DNA of 64,000 nucleotides, taken from assembly GCF_009208055.1 (NCBI RefSeq), contig NZ_WFKI01000008.1, forward strand, positions 1-64,000, read 5' to 3'. Every line of letters starts with the position of its first letter. Within the stretch, counting starts at the first letter, position 1. Origin of the DNA: Poseidonibacter ostreae (GTDB taxonomy: Bacteria; Campylobacterota; Campylobacteria; Campylobacterales; Arcobacteraceae). A program made the position numbers and the translations under genes. Under the pieces are notes generated by a model. The model saw only the letters and a list, made by a program, of their open reading frames with translations, had not been told where the DNA came from and ran no database searches. Positions 8,210 through 17,550 of the stretch are shown here, in pieces.

Positions 8210-9202
8210 CTAGAAAAGAGTTAGCTCTTTTTCTACTTTTGATAAATTTTCTTCAATATTTACAGAATCAAACCCAAAGATATAAGAAGCATTAAAAGAG
8301 TTCTTTTTAAAAATATTTTTTATTTCAGAAATATCTTTTAAGATAATTTGCTCTTTTGGTAAACATTCATTATAAGAAGAAGTTATATAAATTATCTTTC
8401 CATAAGTAAATCTACTTTTTAAATAAGAAATCTCTTTTTCTACTAAAGAGATATTATTTGATGTAATAATAAATTTATCTGATTTCCCAAATTCAACAAT
8501 ATTAAAATTCTTATCTAAAAATATTGTTTTAAAAAGATTAATATTTTTCAATTTTGAATCATCAAACTCCTTTATATCTAAAAAATTATAAACTCTTATA
8601 AAACTTTCAATATAAATACTTGGAATTTTAACTCTTTGGAAATACTTATTTTTAAATGTGAAAGAGGTTTCAAAAAGTGAATGCTTAAGTAAATTTGAGA
8701 CTAAAAAATCTTCATTTTCAAACTTTAAGTTATTTGGGTATATTTTATCTAATACTTCATTATTACTTGAAAATAGGATTGTTTCATCATCAATATCTTC
8801 AAGTATAGGAACAAAACCTTTTAAATTTTTTGGAATAATTTTTATTTTTTTATTTGATAAAGAAGAAAAGTTTTTTAGAAATTCATTACTTATTTCATCA
8901 CAAAAAAAAGCTTCTAAATTAAAATGTGCAAGTTTATATCTAATTAGTTTTATTACAGAGGTATTAAGACTATCTACTTTTATCCAAGCAATTTCTTTAT
9001 CGACAATAGGATAAATATTTTCTACTATTATTGCAAAAGCACCTTTTTGGATAGCTAATTGGATATCATCCAAATTATAAGCTATAAAAAGGTCACCTTC
9101 TTTTACTTTTGATACATTAGTTTTAAAAGAGTATATAAAAGATATTGATGGAGAATTTAAAAGTTTTCCATCAATAATATCTATAATAGAAGTGATTTTC
9201 AC
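8210..9202 (-). CDS. Mur ligase-like (MurE/MurF N-terminal-like) protein of unknown function
   Basis: The N-terminal 100 residues resemble the substrate-binding domain of MurE/MurF (TNVSKVKEGDLFIAY followed by AIQKGAFAIIVE), where the synthetases bind the UDP-MurNAc moiety. The remaining 230 residues do not show the ATP-binding GTNGKTT signature or the rest of a Mur ligase, so catalysis as a ligase is unlikely. It ends next to the S24 gene and its start overlaps the metG stop by one base, so it is co-transcribed with metG; from memory C. jejuni has a comparable gene next to its methionyl-tRNA synthetase gene. Function not assigned. Confidence 0.6.
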   Translation of the reverse strand: MKITSIIDIIDGKLLNSPSISFIYSFKTNVSKVKEGDLFIAYNLDDIQLAIQKGAFAIIVENIYPIVDKEIAWIKVDSLNTSVIKLIRYKLAHFNLEAFFCDEISNEFLKNFSSLSNKKIKIIPKNLKGFVPILEDIDDETILFSSNNEVLDKIYPNNLKFENEDFLVSNLLKHSLFETSFTFKNKYFQRVKIPSIYIESFIRVYNFLDIKEFDDSKLKNINLFKTIFLDKNFNIVEFGKSDKFIITSNNISLVEKEISYLKSRFTYGKIIYITSSYNECLPKEQIILKDISEIKNIFKKNSFNASYIFGFDSVNIEENLSKVEKELTLF

Positions 9203-11157
9203 TAGCTTATTTTAGTTCCAATTTCTTTTGGAGCTTCTGGTCTTATTAAAGATAAACCATTTTCATCTTTTGCAGCCATTAACATTCCTTCACTTAGCAT
9301 TCCCATTAATTTAGCTGGCTTTAAATTTGCAACAACACATGCTTGTGTTCCTACTAAATCATCTGCATTATAAAACTCTTTTATACCTGCTAAGATTTGT
9401 CTATTTCTTCCTTCACCTAAATCAACTTGTAATTTTAAAAGTTTTTTAGATTTTGGAACTTCTTGGGCTTCTACAATAGTTCCTATTTTTAAAGATGTTT
9501 CAAAAAACTTATCAATTGTGATTAAGTTATCATCTTCTTCAACTTTATCTTCTTTTTTTGAAGCTTTAACTTCTGCAACAGCTTTTTCAACAACTGCAGG
9601 TTTTGCTTGTTCTAAAAGAATTTCTTCAATTCTAGGGAAAAGTTGCTCAACTTTTGTAATAGTTGTATCAGCTATTAATTCTTTATTTAATATTAAAGAT
9701 GTATAAGTTTTATTATCAATAGTAATTCCTAAAGAAGCTGCAATTTTAGCAATCTTATCAGGCATTACAGAATCTAAAAGAAGTGAAACTCTAGCCATGA
9801 TATTTGTAATTAAAGCAACTAAGGCCATAGCTTCATCACTTTTACCTTCTTTCATTAAGTTCCAAGGTTCATAATCACCAATTGCTTTATTTGCAATAGT
9901 TAATACTTTCCAAATATCTTCCAAATATCTATTTAATTGCATTTTGTATAGATATTCTTCTATATTTTCAAAAATTTCTTCTACTTCATCTAACTCTTTT
10001 TGATGGAACTTTTTAACATCTTTTGAAGATACTTTAAAGTCAAAATATTTTCCACTCATTCCAGAAATTCTGTTTAATAAGTTTCCTAAATCATTTCCTA
10101 AGTCAGAGTTGATTCTATCCATTAAAGCTTTTTGTGAAAAGTCACCATCTTGACCAAAAGGAACTTCTCTTAGCATGAAGTATCTAAATGCATCTAAACC
10201 GTAAGCATCAGCTACAAGTTTTGGATCAACTACATTACCTTTTGATTTAGACATTTTCTCACCATCTCGAGTCCACCATCCATGAGCTGCAATATGCTTT
10301 GGTAATGGTAAGTCTAAAGACATTAAGAATGCTGGCCAATAAATAGCATGGAATCGTAAAATATCTTTTCCTACTAGATGAGTAGAAGCAGGCCAGTGTC
10401 CCATCTCTTTTTCATCAGTTCCGTATCCAAGTGCAGTAATATAGTTCATTAAAGCATCAAGCCAAACATACATAACATGCTTTGGCTCATTCATAGCTTC
10501 AGGAAGTTTAACACCCCAATCAAAAGAAGTTCTAGAGATTGATAAGTCTCTTAATCCACCTTGAACAAAGTTTACAATTTCATTTTTCTTAGATCTTGGA
10601 AGAATACAGTCTTCATTCTCTTCATACCACTTAATTAGTTTATCTTCATAAGCAGATAATTTAAAGAAATAACTCTCTTCTTTTACAATATTTGTAGGCT
10701 TTCCACAATCAGGACAAAACTGCTCATCAACTAACTGTTTTTCAGTAAAGAATGTCTCACATGATACACAGTAATAACCTTCATAATCACCTTTATAAAT
10801 GTCACCTTTATCATACATCTTTTGGAATGCTGCTTGAACACCAGTTTTATGCTCATCATCTGTAGTTCTAATAAACTTATCATAAGAAATATCAAAATCA
10901 TCCCATAAAGCTTTGAACTTTCCAGAAACTTCATCAGCATACTCTTTAGGAGTTTTTCCTCTTTGTTCTGCACTTTGTGCAATCTTTTGACCATGCTCAT
11001 CAGTTCCAGTTAAAAAATAAGTATTCGCACCTGTTAATCTTGAATATCTAGCTAGCATATCTGCTATAATCGTTGTATAAGCGTGTCCTATATGTGCTAT
11101 ATCATTTACATAATATATTGGTGTTGTTATATAAACATTTTTACAAGATTCTTCCAT
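9202..11157 (-). CDS. metG: Methionine-tRNA ligase
   Basis: Charges tRNA-Met and initiator tRNA with methionine. The class I signatures are HIGH at residues 22-25 and KMSKS at 301-305; a single zinc knuckle uses C130, C133, C148 and C151. After the anticodon-binding helices, a Lys/Glu-rich linker leads to a C-terminal OB-fold tRNA-binding domain (residues about 545-651, FFETSLKIGTIVEAQEVP), which also mediates dimerisation in bacterial MetRS. The gene lies in a tightly packed leftward run (mobB, fbp, small Cys gene, metG, Mur-like gene). Confidence 0.97.
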   Translation of the reverse strand: MEESCKNVYITTPIYYVNDIAHIGHAYTTIIADMLARYSRLTGANTYFLTGTDEHGQKIAQSAEQRGKTPKEYADEVSGKFKALWDDFDISYDKFIRTTDDEHKTGVQAAFQKMYDKGDIYKGDYEGYYCVSCETFFTEKQLVDEQFCPDCGKPTNIVKEESYFFKLSAYEDKLIKWYEENEDCILPRSKKNEIVNFVQGGLRDLSISRTSFDWGVKLPEAMNEPKHVMYVWLDALMNYITALGYGTDEKEMGHWPASTHLVGKDILRFHAIYWPAFLMSLDLPLPKHIAAHGWWTRDGEKMSKSKGNVVDPKLVADAYGLDAFRYFMLREVPFGQDGDFSQKALMDRINSDLGNDLGNLLNRISGMSGKYFDFKVSSKDVKKFHQKELDEVEEIFENIEEYLYKMQLNRYLEDIWKVLTIANKAIGDYEPWNLMKEGKSDEAMALVALITNIMARVSLLLDSVMPDKIAKIAASLGITIDNKTYTSLILNKELIADTTITKVEQLFPRIEEILLEQAKPAVVEKAVAEVKASKKEDKVEEDDNLITIDKFFETSLKIGTIVEAQEVPKSKKLLKLQVDLGEGRNRQILAGIKEFYNADDLVGTQACVVANLKPAKLMGMLSEGMLMAAKDENGLSLIRPEAPKEIGTKIS

Positions 11158-11184
11158 TATTTACCTCTTTTATAAATTATAATA

Positions 11185-11391
11185 TTAAAATTCAAAGCCA
11201 CCGCCAGCACCTTTATTCATTGATGAATAAACAGCCAGGACGTATTTCTTTCTTAAGTCACAGTCAAAAAACTTATCACATGGAGTACATGACTCTAAGG
11301 AATTACTTGTTTGACACTCTTTTATTTCAACTAGTTTTTGATCAAGCTTTATTTCCCACTCGTCAATAACTATGTCGTTTGTTTTATCCAT
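11185..11391 (-). CDS. Small cysteine-containing protein, 68 aa
   Basis: A short conserved-looking protein with four cysteines in the arrangement C-x8-C-x2-C-x5-C (residues about 26-45, in ECQTSNSLESCTPCDKFFDC), suggesting a metal site, and a C-terminal GAGGGFEF. Its ATG overlaps the end of fbp by eight bases, so the two are translationally coupled. From memory an equivalent small gene lies between fbp and metG in C. jejuni, which supports reality. Function unknown. Confidence 0.75.
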   Translation of the reverse strand: MDKTNDIVIDEWEIKLDQKLVEIKECQTSNSLESCTPCDKFFDCDLRKKYVLAVYSSMNKGAGGGFEF

Positions 11392-12226
11392 TCTTTTTAT
11401 AAACTTCTAAAACTCTATTAATCTCAGTATTTGAACCAAAGAAACAAGGAGTTGTATCATGGATATGTGTAGTTTCAACTTCTAAAGCTCTTTTAAAACC
11501 ATCAACTGCTTGACCATTTGCTTTTTCATAAGTATAAGCAAATGGGAATACTTCAAATAATTGTCTTAATTTACCTTTTGGTCTATCTGTAGTTCCTGGA
11601 TAAGAGAATAAACCACCACCTTTAAGTAAAATCTGGTGTAAATCAGGAACCATACCACCAGAGTATCTTAATCTGTAACCATCATTAAAAATATCATCAA
11701 TTAATTGTTTATGAAAAGGAGCCCAACAGTTTTGTCTTGAACCTGGTGCATTAAGCTTTCCTTTTTCATCTAAAGTAATAGTTTGAATAAATTCAAATTT
11801 TCCTTTTTTTAATCTATACATTTTAACATCATCAATAGCAACTACCATTTCAACTCGTGGACCAAATACAACATAAACAGAAGCTATAATACTTTTAGCA
11901 TCAAAATTATCTTTATAAATTCCGTAAATAGAACCAACAGATAAATTTACATCTACTAAAGATGAACCATCTAATGGATCGTAAGCAATTAAATATTCAC
12001 CATTTTCATTTAAATTAACAATCTCTTCTTGTTCTTCAGAAACAATAGCTTTAATACTTGGAATTGTTTTAAATATATCTTCAATAATTACATCACTTGC
12101 AATATCAAGTTTTAATTGAGTATCACCAGTTGAATTTTCTTGTTCACTTTTTCCTGTATCACCAGTTTCAATTAACTCTTTAATCTTAATACTTGCTTCT
12201 TCTATTGCTTTAATTATATCTTGCAT
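11384..12226 (-). CDS. fbp: Fructose-1,6-bisphosphatase, class I
   Basis: Hydrolyses fructose 1,6-bisphosphate to fructose 6-phosphate in gluconeogenesis. The metal- and phosphate-binding signature DPLDGSS is at residues 83-89, preceded by the EEQEE acidic cluster; 280 aa is slightly shorter than the E. coli enzyme, as usual for this phylum. Together with pckA it marks a gluconeogenic lifestyle on amino and organic acids. It starts three bases after the mobB stop codon on the same strand. Confidence 0.95.
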   Translation of the reverse strand: MQDIIKAIEEASIKIKELIETGDTGKSEQENSTGDTQLKLDIASDVIIEDIFKTIPSIKAIVSEEQEEIVNLNENGEYLIAYDPLDGSSLVDVNLSVGSIYGIYKDNFDAKSIIASVYVVFGPRVEMVVAIDDVKMYRLKKGKFEFIQTITLDEKGKLNAPGSRQNCWAPFHKQLIDDIFNDGYRLRYSGGMVPDLHQILLKGGGLFSYPGTTDRPKGKLRQLFEVFPFAYTYEKANGQAVDGFKRALEVETTHIHDTTPCFFGSNTEINRVLEVYKKNG

Positions 12227-12228
12227 AT

Positions 12229-12726
12229 TTATACTCTCTTTGCGTTTTTATCAATCCAGATAATCATATCTTCTGGAGAGTTTAAGTTTAATCTGTCAAT
12301 TGTTGATGGAATATCATCATCATTAATAGTATCATCGCTAGCTATTGCATCTGTTACTTTAAAGTAATCTTCATTTAAACTATTTCTAAAAATAGAAATT
12401 CTAGGTAAGTCTAAAGTTTTTAAACCCTCAACTAATAAGTAATCAAAATCATCAAATAAATCAATCATTTCATCAATTGTTGAAGTTTGTTTTTTTAATA
12501 AAGTAGTTTTATTTGGACTTACAACTGCAACATCTGCACCTGTTTCCCCAAATTTAAACGAATCTTTTCCTGGTCTATCAAACATAGCTTTATCTTTTGG
12601 ATCATGTTTAATAATACAAACTTTAAAACCTCTATCTTGTAGAATATTTGACACTTTTACTATTGCTGTTGTTTTTCCACTATTTGATGGTCCTGAGAAG
12701 GCCACTACTAATCTTTTTTTATTCAT
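12229..12726 (-). CDS. mobB: Molybdopterin-guanine dinucleotide biosynthesis adaptor protein MobB
   Basis: A 165-aa P-loop GTP-binding protein (FSGPSNSGKTTAIVKV near the N-terminus; KHDPKDKAMFDRPGKDS as the family's second motif) that assists MobA in making the bis-MGD cofactor of molybdoenzymes such as nitrate reductase and formate dehydrogenase. It is the first gene of the leftward mobB-fbp-small gene-metG-Mur-like cluster and diverges from glnS across a 148-base gap. Confidence 0.92.
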   Translation of the reverse strand: MNKKRLVVAFSGPSNSGKTTAIVKVSNILQDRGFKVCIIKHDPKDKAMFDRPGKDSFKFGETGADVAVVSPNKTTLLKKQTSTIDEMIDLFDDFDYLLVEGLKTLDLPRISIFRNSLNEDYFKVTDAIASDDTINDDDIPSTIDRLNLNSPEDMIIWIDKNAKRV

Positions 12727-12874
12727 AAAATGGATTTTATCTAAAGTAGGGTTAAAGTATATTTATATAGCAGTTTATTTTATTATTCTAATGCTAAATC
12801 CTTAGATTATATAAGCACAAATAAGATAAAATACAACTCTTAAAAAAGTATCAAAATCAAAAGGTTTAATAAGA

Positions 12875-15148
12875 ATGAGTGAAAATAAAGATTTTTTACA
12901 TGCAATAGTAAATGAGGACTTAAACTCTGGCAAATATAAAGAAGTTATTACTAGATTTCCACCTGAGCCAAATGGCTTTCCTCACATAGGGCATGCAAAA
13001 TCTATTTGTATAAATTTTGGTATTGCATCAGACTTCAAGGGTCATTGTAATCTTAGAATGGACGATACAAACCCAACTAAAGAAGATACGAAATATGTAG
13101 AAGCTTTAAAAGATGCTGTTTCTTGGCTTGGATTTGATTGGGGAGAAAACGTATGTTTTACTTCTGATTATTTTGATAAAATATATGATTATGCTGTTAA
13201 ACTTATTAAAATCAATAAGGCATATGTTGATAGCGTAAATGAAGAACAAATGCGTGAGAATAGGGGAACTGTTACACAAGCAGGAGTTCGAAGTAAATTT
13301 GCTAATAGAACTATTGAAGAAAACTTAGACCTTTTTGAAAGAATGAAAAATGGCGAATTTAAAGATGGAGAACATGTATTAAGAGCAAAAATTGATATGG
13401 GTGCTGCTAATATGAAGCTTAGAGATCCTCTTTTATATCGTATTAGACATGCTCATCATTTTAGAGCAGGGGATAAATGGTGTATTTATCCAATGTATGA
13501 TTTTGCTCATTGTTTATCTGATTATATTGAAAATGTTTCTCACTCTATTTGTACGCTAGAGTTTGAAAATAACCGTGATATTTATAACTGGGTATTAGAT
13601 ACTTTAAAACTAGAATTACCTCGACCATACCAACATGAATTTGCTCGTCTTGGAATAAACTATACAGTAATGAGTAAAAGAAAACTTTTAGAATTAGTTG
13701 ATGGTAAATATGTAAATGGTTGGGATGATCCAAGAATGCCTACAATCGCTGGATACAAAAGAAAAGGGTATACAAAAGAATCTATTTTAAATTTTTGTGA
13801 TCAAATTGGAGTTGCTAAAGCTAATTCAATGGTTGATGTTGCACAACTAGAATTTTGTATTAGAGATGATTTAAATAAAAAAGTACCTAGAGTATTAACA
13901 GTACTTGACCCACTTAAAGTTACAATAGAAAACTATGAAGGTAGTGAAGAACTTGATGCTTCATACTATCCACATGATGTTCCAAAAGAGGGTTCAAGAA
14001 AAGTACCTTTCTCACGTGAGATTTTTATTGAACGTGATGATTTTTCCCAAAATCCTGAAAAAGGATATTTTCGTTTAACTCCTACACAAGCAGTTCGACT
14101 TAGACATGGATATATAATCTCTTGCAAAGAAGTTATAAAAGACTCAGATGGAAATATTACAGAAATAAAAGCTGAATATTATCCTAATTCTAAAAGTGGA
14201 AGTGATACTAGTGGAATTAAAGTAAAAAGTGCTATTCAATGGGTATGTTCAAAAGCAGCAAAAAAAGTTGAAGTAAGACTTTATGATAGATTATTTAAAA
14301 ATGAAGCTCCTGAGGGAATTGAAGATTTAAATCCTAATTCATTAAAAGTTATTAAAAATGCACTTATTGAGCCTGCTGTTATACTTGAAAAAATAGATGA
14401 AAGATTCCAGTTTGAAAGACAAGGGTATTTTTATGCTGATCCAATTGATTATAGTGATGAAAAACCTGTCTTTAATAAAATAGTTGGACTTAAAGACTCT
14501 TGGGGTAAAAAAACAAAAGTTGAAAAACCTGAGCAAAAAAACAAAGAAAATACTCAAGTAAAAATACAAGCTAAAAATGAACAAATAGTTGGAGAAGTTA
14601 CAGCTATGAGTGATGAAGAAAAAGCATTATTTGAAAAGTATTCAAAAGAGTTTGGATTAAATAATGAAGTAGCAAATATTTTAGCACGGGATGAAAAGCT
14701 TTCATCATTTTATCAAGAGTGTTTAACAACATTAAATAGTCCTATTAGTTTAGCAAATATTGTTGTAACAGAAGTAGCAAGAGAGTTAAAAGAAAAAGAT
14801 ACATCTGAACTTAAATTTACAGCAAGTCAAATATCTCAACTTGTAAAAATCCTTGATGATGGCACGATATCGAGTAAAATTGCAAAACAAGTATTTGAAG
14901 AAATGGTAAAAAGTGGAGAAAACCCAACAAAAATAGTTGAAGATAAAGGACTTGTACAAATTAGTGACCCTGCTATAATTTCACCAATTATCGATGAAAT
15001 TATTGAAAAAAATCCAGATAATGTTGCTAAATTTAAAAATGGAAATACAAAGCTTTTAGGTTTCTTTGTTGGTCAAGTATTAAAAAGTACTGGCGGAAAA
15101 GCAAACCCACAAGTAGTTAATAAGCTTGTAGCACAAAAGTTAAAATAA
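12875..15148 (+). CDS. glnS: Glutamine-tRNA ligase with C-terminal GatB/YqeY-like domain
   Basis: Charges tRNA-Gln directly. PPEPNGFPHIGHAKS carries the HIGH motif at residues 37-40, and VMSKRK at 266-270 is the KMSKS equivalent; residues to about 545 cover the catalytic and two beta-barrel anticodon domains. A Lys/Gln-rich linker (546-575) leads to a helical tail (about 576-757) that looks like a YqeY/GatB C-terminal tRNA-binding domain, as described for Deinococcus GlnRS. At 757 aa it is about 200 residues longer than E. coli GlnRS. Many Campylobacterota lack GlnRS and use GatCAB, so presence here points to acquisition. AAAAGG precedes the ATG. Confidence 0.95.
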   Translation: MSENKDFLHAIVNEDLNSGKYKEVITRFPPEPNGFPHIGHAKSICINFGIASDFKGHCNLRMDDTNPTKEDTKYVEALKDAVSWLGFDWGENVCFTSDYFDKIYDYAVKLIKINKAYVDSVNEEQMRENRGTVTQAGVRSKFANRTIEENLDLFERMKNGEFKDGEHVLRAKIDMGAANMKLRDPLLYRIRHAHHFRAGDKWCIYPMYDFAHCLSDYIENVSHSICTLEFENNRDIYNWVLDTLKLELPRPYQHEFARLGINYTVMSKRKLLELVDGKYVNGWDDPRMPTIAGYKRKGYTKESILNFCDQIGVAKANSMVDVAQLEFCIRDDLNKKVPRVLTVLDPLKVTIENYEGSEELDASYYPHDVPKEGSRKVPFSREIFIERDDFSQNPEKGYFRLTPTQAVRLRHGYIISCKEVIKDSDGNITEIKAEYYPNSKSGSDTSGIKVKSAIQWVCSKAAKKVEVRLYDRLFKNEAPEGIEDLNPNSLKVIKNALIEPAVILEKIDERFQFERQGYFYADPIDYSDEKPVFNKIVGLKDSWGKKTKVEKPEQKNKENTQVKIQAKNEQIVGEVTAMSDEEKALFEKYSKEFGLNNEVANILARDEKLSSFYQECLTTLNSPISLANIVVTEVARELKEKDTSELKFTASQISQLVKILDDGTISSKIAKQVFEEMVKSGENPTKIVEDKGLVQISDPAIISPIIDEIIEKNPDNVAKFKNGNTKLLGFFVGQVLKSTGGKANPQVVNKLVAQKLK

Positions 15149-15167
15149 TAAATAAAAAGGTTAATAT

Positions 15168-15647
15168 ATGTACAAAACTTTATCTATATCAATATTATCA
15201 ACAATATTTATAGGATGCTCATCAACTACTGCCTTAAAGCATTTTAATAAAAATGAAATTGAAGCTAAAGCTATGCAGTATACTAAAAAAGCTGATGTAA
15301 TCATAAATAAAGAGCAAAAAGCTCTTTTATGGGCAACTTACTTAAATAATACAGATATTAAAGAGTTTAATTCTAAAGATGAAGTGTTTGTTACATCTGT
15401 ATATTTTGTTAATCAAGATAATCAAGATATAAATGAAAATGGATACTCTTTTACTTTAAATGAACAAAAGCCAAAATCTATTGAAGAAATAGCAGCTAAT
15501 GATGAAAGATATAAAGATATATTATCAAAAAACACTTGGGGAAAATACTACCTTGTAAAGTTTAATCAAGTAGAAAATACTTATAACTTAACGCTTACAT
15601 TAAGTAATAAAAACTCTAATTCGGCAAAATTAACTTTTGAAAAATAG
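15168..15647 (+). CDS. Putative lipoprotein, 159 aa
   Basis: The N-terminus MYKTLSISILSTIFIGCSS has a hydrophobic signal and a lipobox (FIGC, Cys16), so it is probably lipidated and periplasm-facing. The rest has no family I recognise; there are segments of alternating beta-type residues near the C-terminus. It follows glnS by 19 bases with AAAAGG before the ATG, so it is probably co-transcribed. Its last 32 bases overlap the convergent slt gene. Confidence 0.75.
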   Translation: MYKTLSISILSTIFIGCSSTTALKHFNKNEIEAKAMQYTKKADVIINKEQKALLWATYLNNTDIKEFNSKDEVFVTSVYFVNQDNQDINENGYSFTLNEQKPKSIEEIAANDERYKDILSKNTWGKYYLVKFNQVENTYNLTLTLSNKNSNSAKLTFEK

Positions 15648-17268
15648 AAGATAAAGTTACTTTATTTTCTTCATTTAGATGGTTGTTATAAATATAATAG
15701 TTTGATAAAACTTTTTTTCCATATTTTCTAGTTTCTGCATAGGAAATTTGTTCTATACTCATAAATGGTTCAAATCTATTTTTTTCTTTAAAAAGACCAC
15801 GTTTAAATTGACTTCTTGTATAACCTGGACCTCCATTATATGCATAAGCTATAAATAAAGGGTTGTTATCAAATTGTTTAGTTAAAGAATCAAGATGTTT
15901 ATTTGCATACTTTAAATTTACTTCTGGCAAAAACTGTTCATAAATATTATATGGCTCTTTTAATTGTTTTGCTAAGGCTTTTGATAAAAACGGCATGATT
16001 TGCATTACACCTTGTGCAGTTGCAAAAGAGACAGCAGATTGAATAAATCTACTCTCTTGTCTTCCAATTGCATACATTAAAACCTGTTTACTAAGGTCAT
16101 AATTTTTCATAGTAGCTCTAAAAGGTTTTATATAATATTGCTTTTTATATTTAGAGTGTCTTTCTAATACATAAGCATAATGAGGTAAAGTTGATACATC
16201 TGTAAAAAGGTTTTCATATTTTAAAAGTTTATTATCATCAAAGTTTTTCTTTGTATCTTCTTCAACTTTAATCCATTCAAATTGATCTAATGTATTATAT
16301 GAACTTGGCGTATTTGGAATATCAATATCATAATAAATATTATCTATTTTTACTTCTAATAACTCTTTTGCATATAATGAGTAGAGGTTATTATCCCAAC
16401 TTTGAGCAGTTTGATTTAAAAATGTTTTATTTTGAGTTAATAAATAAATCCAAAAAAGTGCTCTATCTTTATCTGATTGTAAATATGACTTATTATAGGC
16501 TTTATTCAAATAGTTTAATGCAACTGTTTCTTCATTATGATTAATAGCATTTAAAGCTAATGAGAAAAAAGTTTGATTTGTAATTTTATTATTATTCTTA
16601 ACATTAAATAAAGACTTTTGCAGCTTTTTTAATTCTCCTCGATGAACAACATAAGATATAAATCTATTAAAAGTATCTTCTTGTGATAACTTATCAATAA
16701 AACTTTGAGGTATTAAATTATTTAGAATATTAAAACGATAAGTATCTCTTGAGTCAAAAAATAATCTATAAAATCTACTTGTATTTGAATTTATTAAAGC
16801 ATCAAAAGGATTATTATCTGCAAAAACTTTTAAATCATTTGCTAAAGTAGGGTAGTCTTTAATCTTTTGGATTGCAATTTTTAGGTTTTCTTTTGACATT
16901 TTAGTTGCATCAAAAATACTCAATCCTAAAGCTATACATCTAGAGTTCTCTTTTAATAACTCTTTAGAACTTGCCCGATAACATCGTAAATCTTTATTTG
17001 GAATTTTTGAAAACCTTTTATTAAAAGCTTTTTTAACTCTTCCTTTTTTTGCTCTTGACATATCATAAGCTATTTGAGCATCAACTTCACTAATATCTTT
17101 TTGATTTAAGTATTGAATTATAAAGAAATCTTTTGCGTAAGATTTAGGCTTTTCATCAAGCCAATCTAGTGTAACTTTAAAACCCTTATCTGTAATATTA
17201 ACAGCTTCAATATTTGCATTAAGATTTAATGATACAAGACAAAATAGTGAAGCTAATAATTTTTTCAT
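15616..17268 (-). CDS. slt: Soluble lytic murein transglycosylase
   Basis: Periplasmic enzyme cleaving MurNAc-GlcNAc bonds of peptidoglycan with formation of anhydro ends. A signal peptide (about residues 1-19) is followed by a long helical superhelix region and a C-terminal SLT domain (about 390-520): the catalytic glutamate is E405 in AIGRQESRF, followed by AQGVMQIMP and AYAYNGGPG, the family motifs. It starts 9 bases downstream of the yggT stop on the same strand, and the gene order slt-yggT-gltX is shared, from memory, with C. jejuni. Confidence 0.94.
   Translation of the reverse strand: MKKLLASLFCLVSLNLNANIEAVNITDKGFKVTLDWLDEKPKSYAKDFFIIQYLNQKDISEVDAQIAYDMSRAKKGRVKKAFNKRFSKIPNKDLRCYRASSKELLKENSRCIALGLSIFDATKMSKENLKIAIQKIKDYPTLANDLKVFADNNPFDALINSNTSRFYRLFFDSRDTYRFNILNNLIPQSFIDKLSQEDTFNRFISYVVHRGELKKLQKSLFNVKNNNKITNQTFFSLALNAINHNEETVALNYLNKAYNKSYLQSDKDRALFWIYLLTQNKTFLNQTAQSWDNNLYSLYAKELLEVKIDNIYYDIDIPNTPSSYNTLDQFEWIKVEEDTKKNFDDNKLLKYENLFTDVSTLPHYAYVLERHSKYKKQYYIKPFRATMKNYDLSKQVLMYAIGRQESRFIQSAVSFATAQGVMQIMPFLSKALAKQLKEPYNIYEQFLPEVNLKYANKHLDSLTKQFDNNPLFIAYAYNGGPGYTRSQFKRGLFKEKNRFEPFMSIEQISYAETRKYGKKVLSNYYIYNNHLNEENKVTLSSIFQKLILPN
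15647..15669. terminator. Possible stem-loop at the convergent lipoprotein/slt ends
   Basis: GAAGATAAAG, a three-base loop and CTTTATTTTC can form a 10-pair stem with one G-U pair, starting at the lipoprotein stop codon and lying inside the 3' end of slt. No clean U-tract follows, so termination is uncertain. Confidence 0.25.
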
Positions 17269-17277
17269 AATATTCTA

Positions 17278-17550
17278 CTAGAAGAATAAGTTTTTTAAGA
17301 AAATCTCTAAGAACATTAATCCAAAGATTAATATAATTGGAGCTAAATCCATTCCACCAAAAACAGTAGGAATATATTTTCGCACTAAGGCATAAGCTGG
17401 TTCTGTTAATCTATATAACATTTGTACAATAGGATTATTTGGATCAGGTCTAACCCATGTTAGTAACGCTGAGATTATAATAACCCATTTATATAAAGAT
17501 ATAATCGTTAAGACTACAGTAAGTACTGAAGTAATGAAGGCATCTATCAT
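17278..17550 (-). CDS. YggT family membrane protein
   Basis: A 90-aa protein with two hydrophobic segments (residues about 5-30 and 65-88) and the family pattern LLTWVRPDPNNPIVQMLYRLTEPAY with a following RKYIP and APIILIFGLMFLEIF. YggT proteins are small inner-membrane proteins linked to osmotic or division-related functions; the molecular role is unclear. Its ATG overlaps the gltX-like stop by four bases. Confidence 0.9.
   Translation of the reverse strand: MIDAFITSVLTVVLTIISLYKWVIIISALLTWVRPDPNNPIVQMLYRLTEPAYALVRKYIPTVFGGMDLAPIILIFGLMFLEIFLKNLFF

Noticed and set aside
15616..15647. Frameshift at the lipoprotein/slt overlap
   Set aside because: Both proteins end naturally with normal family length on the slt side; a 32-base convergent overlap is common in compact genomes.
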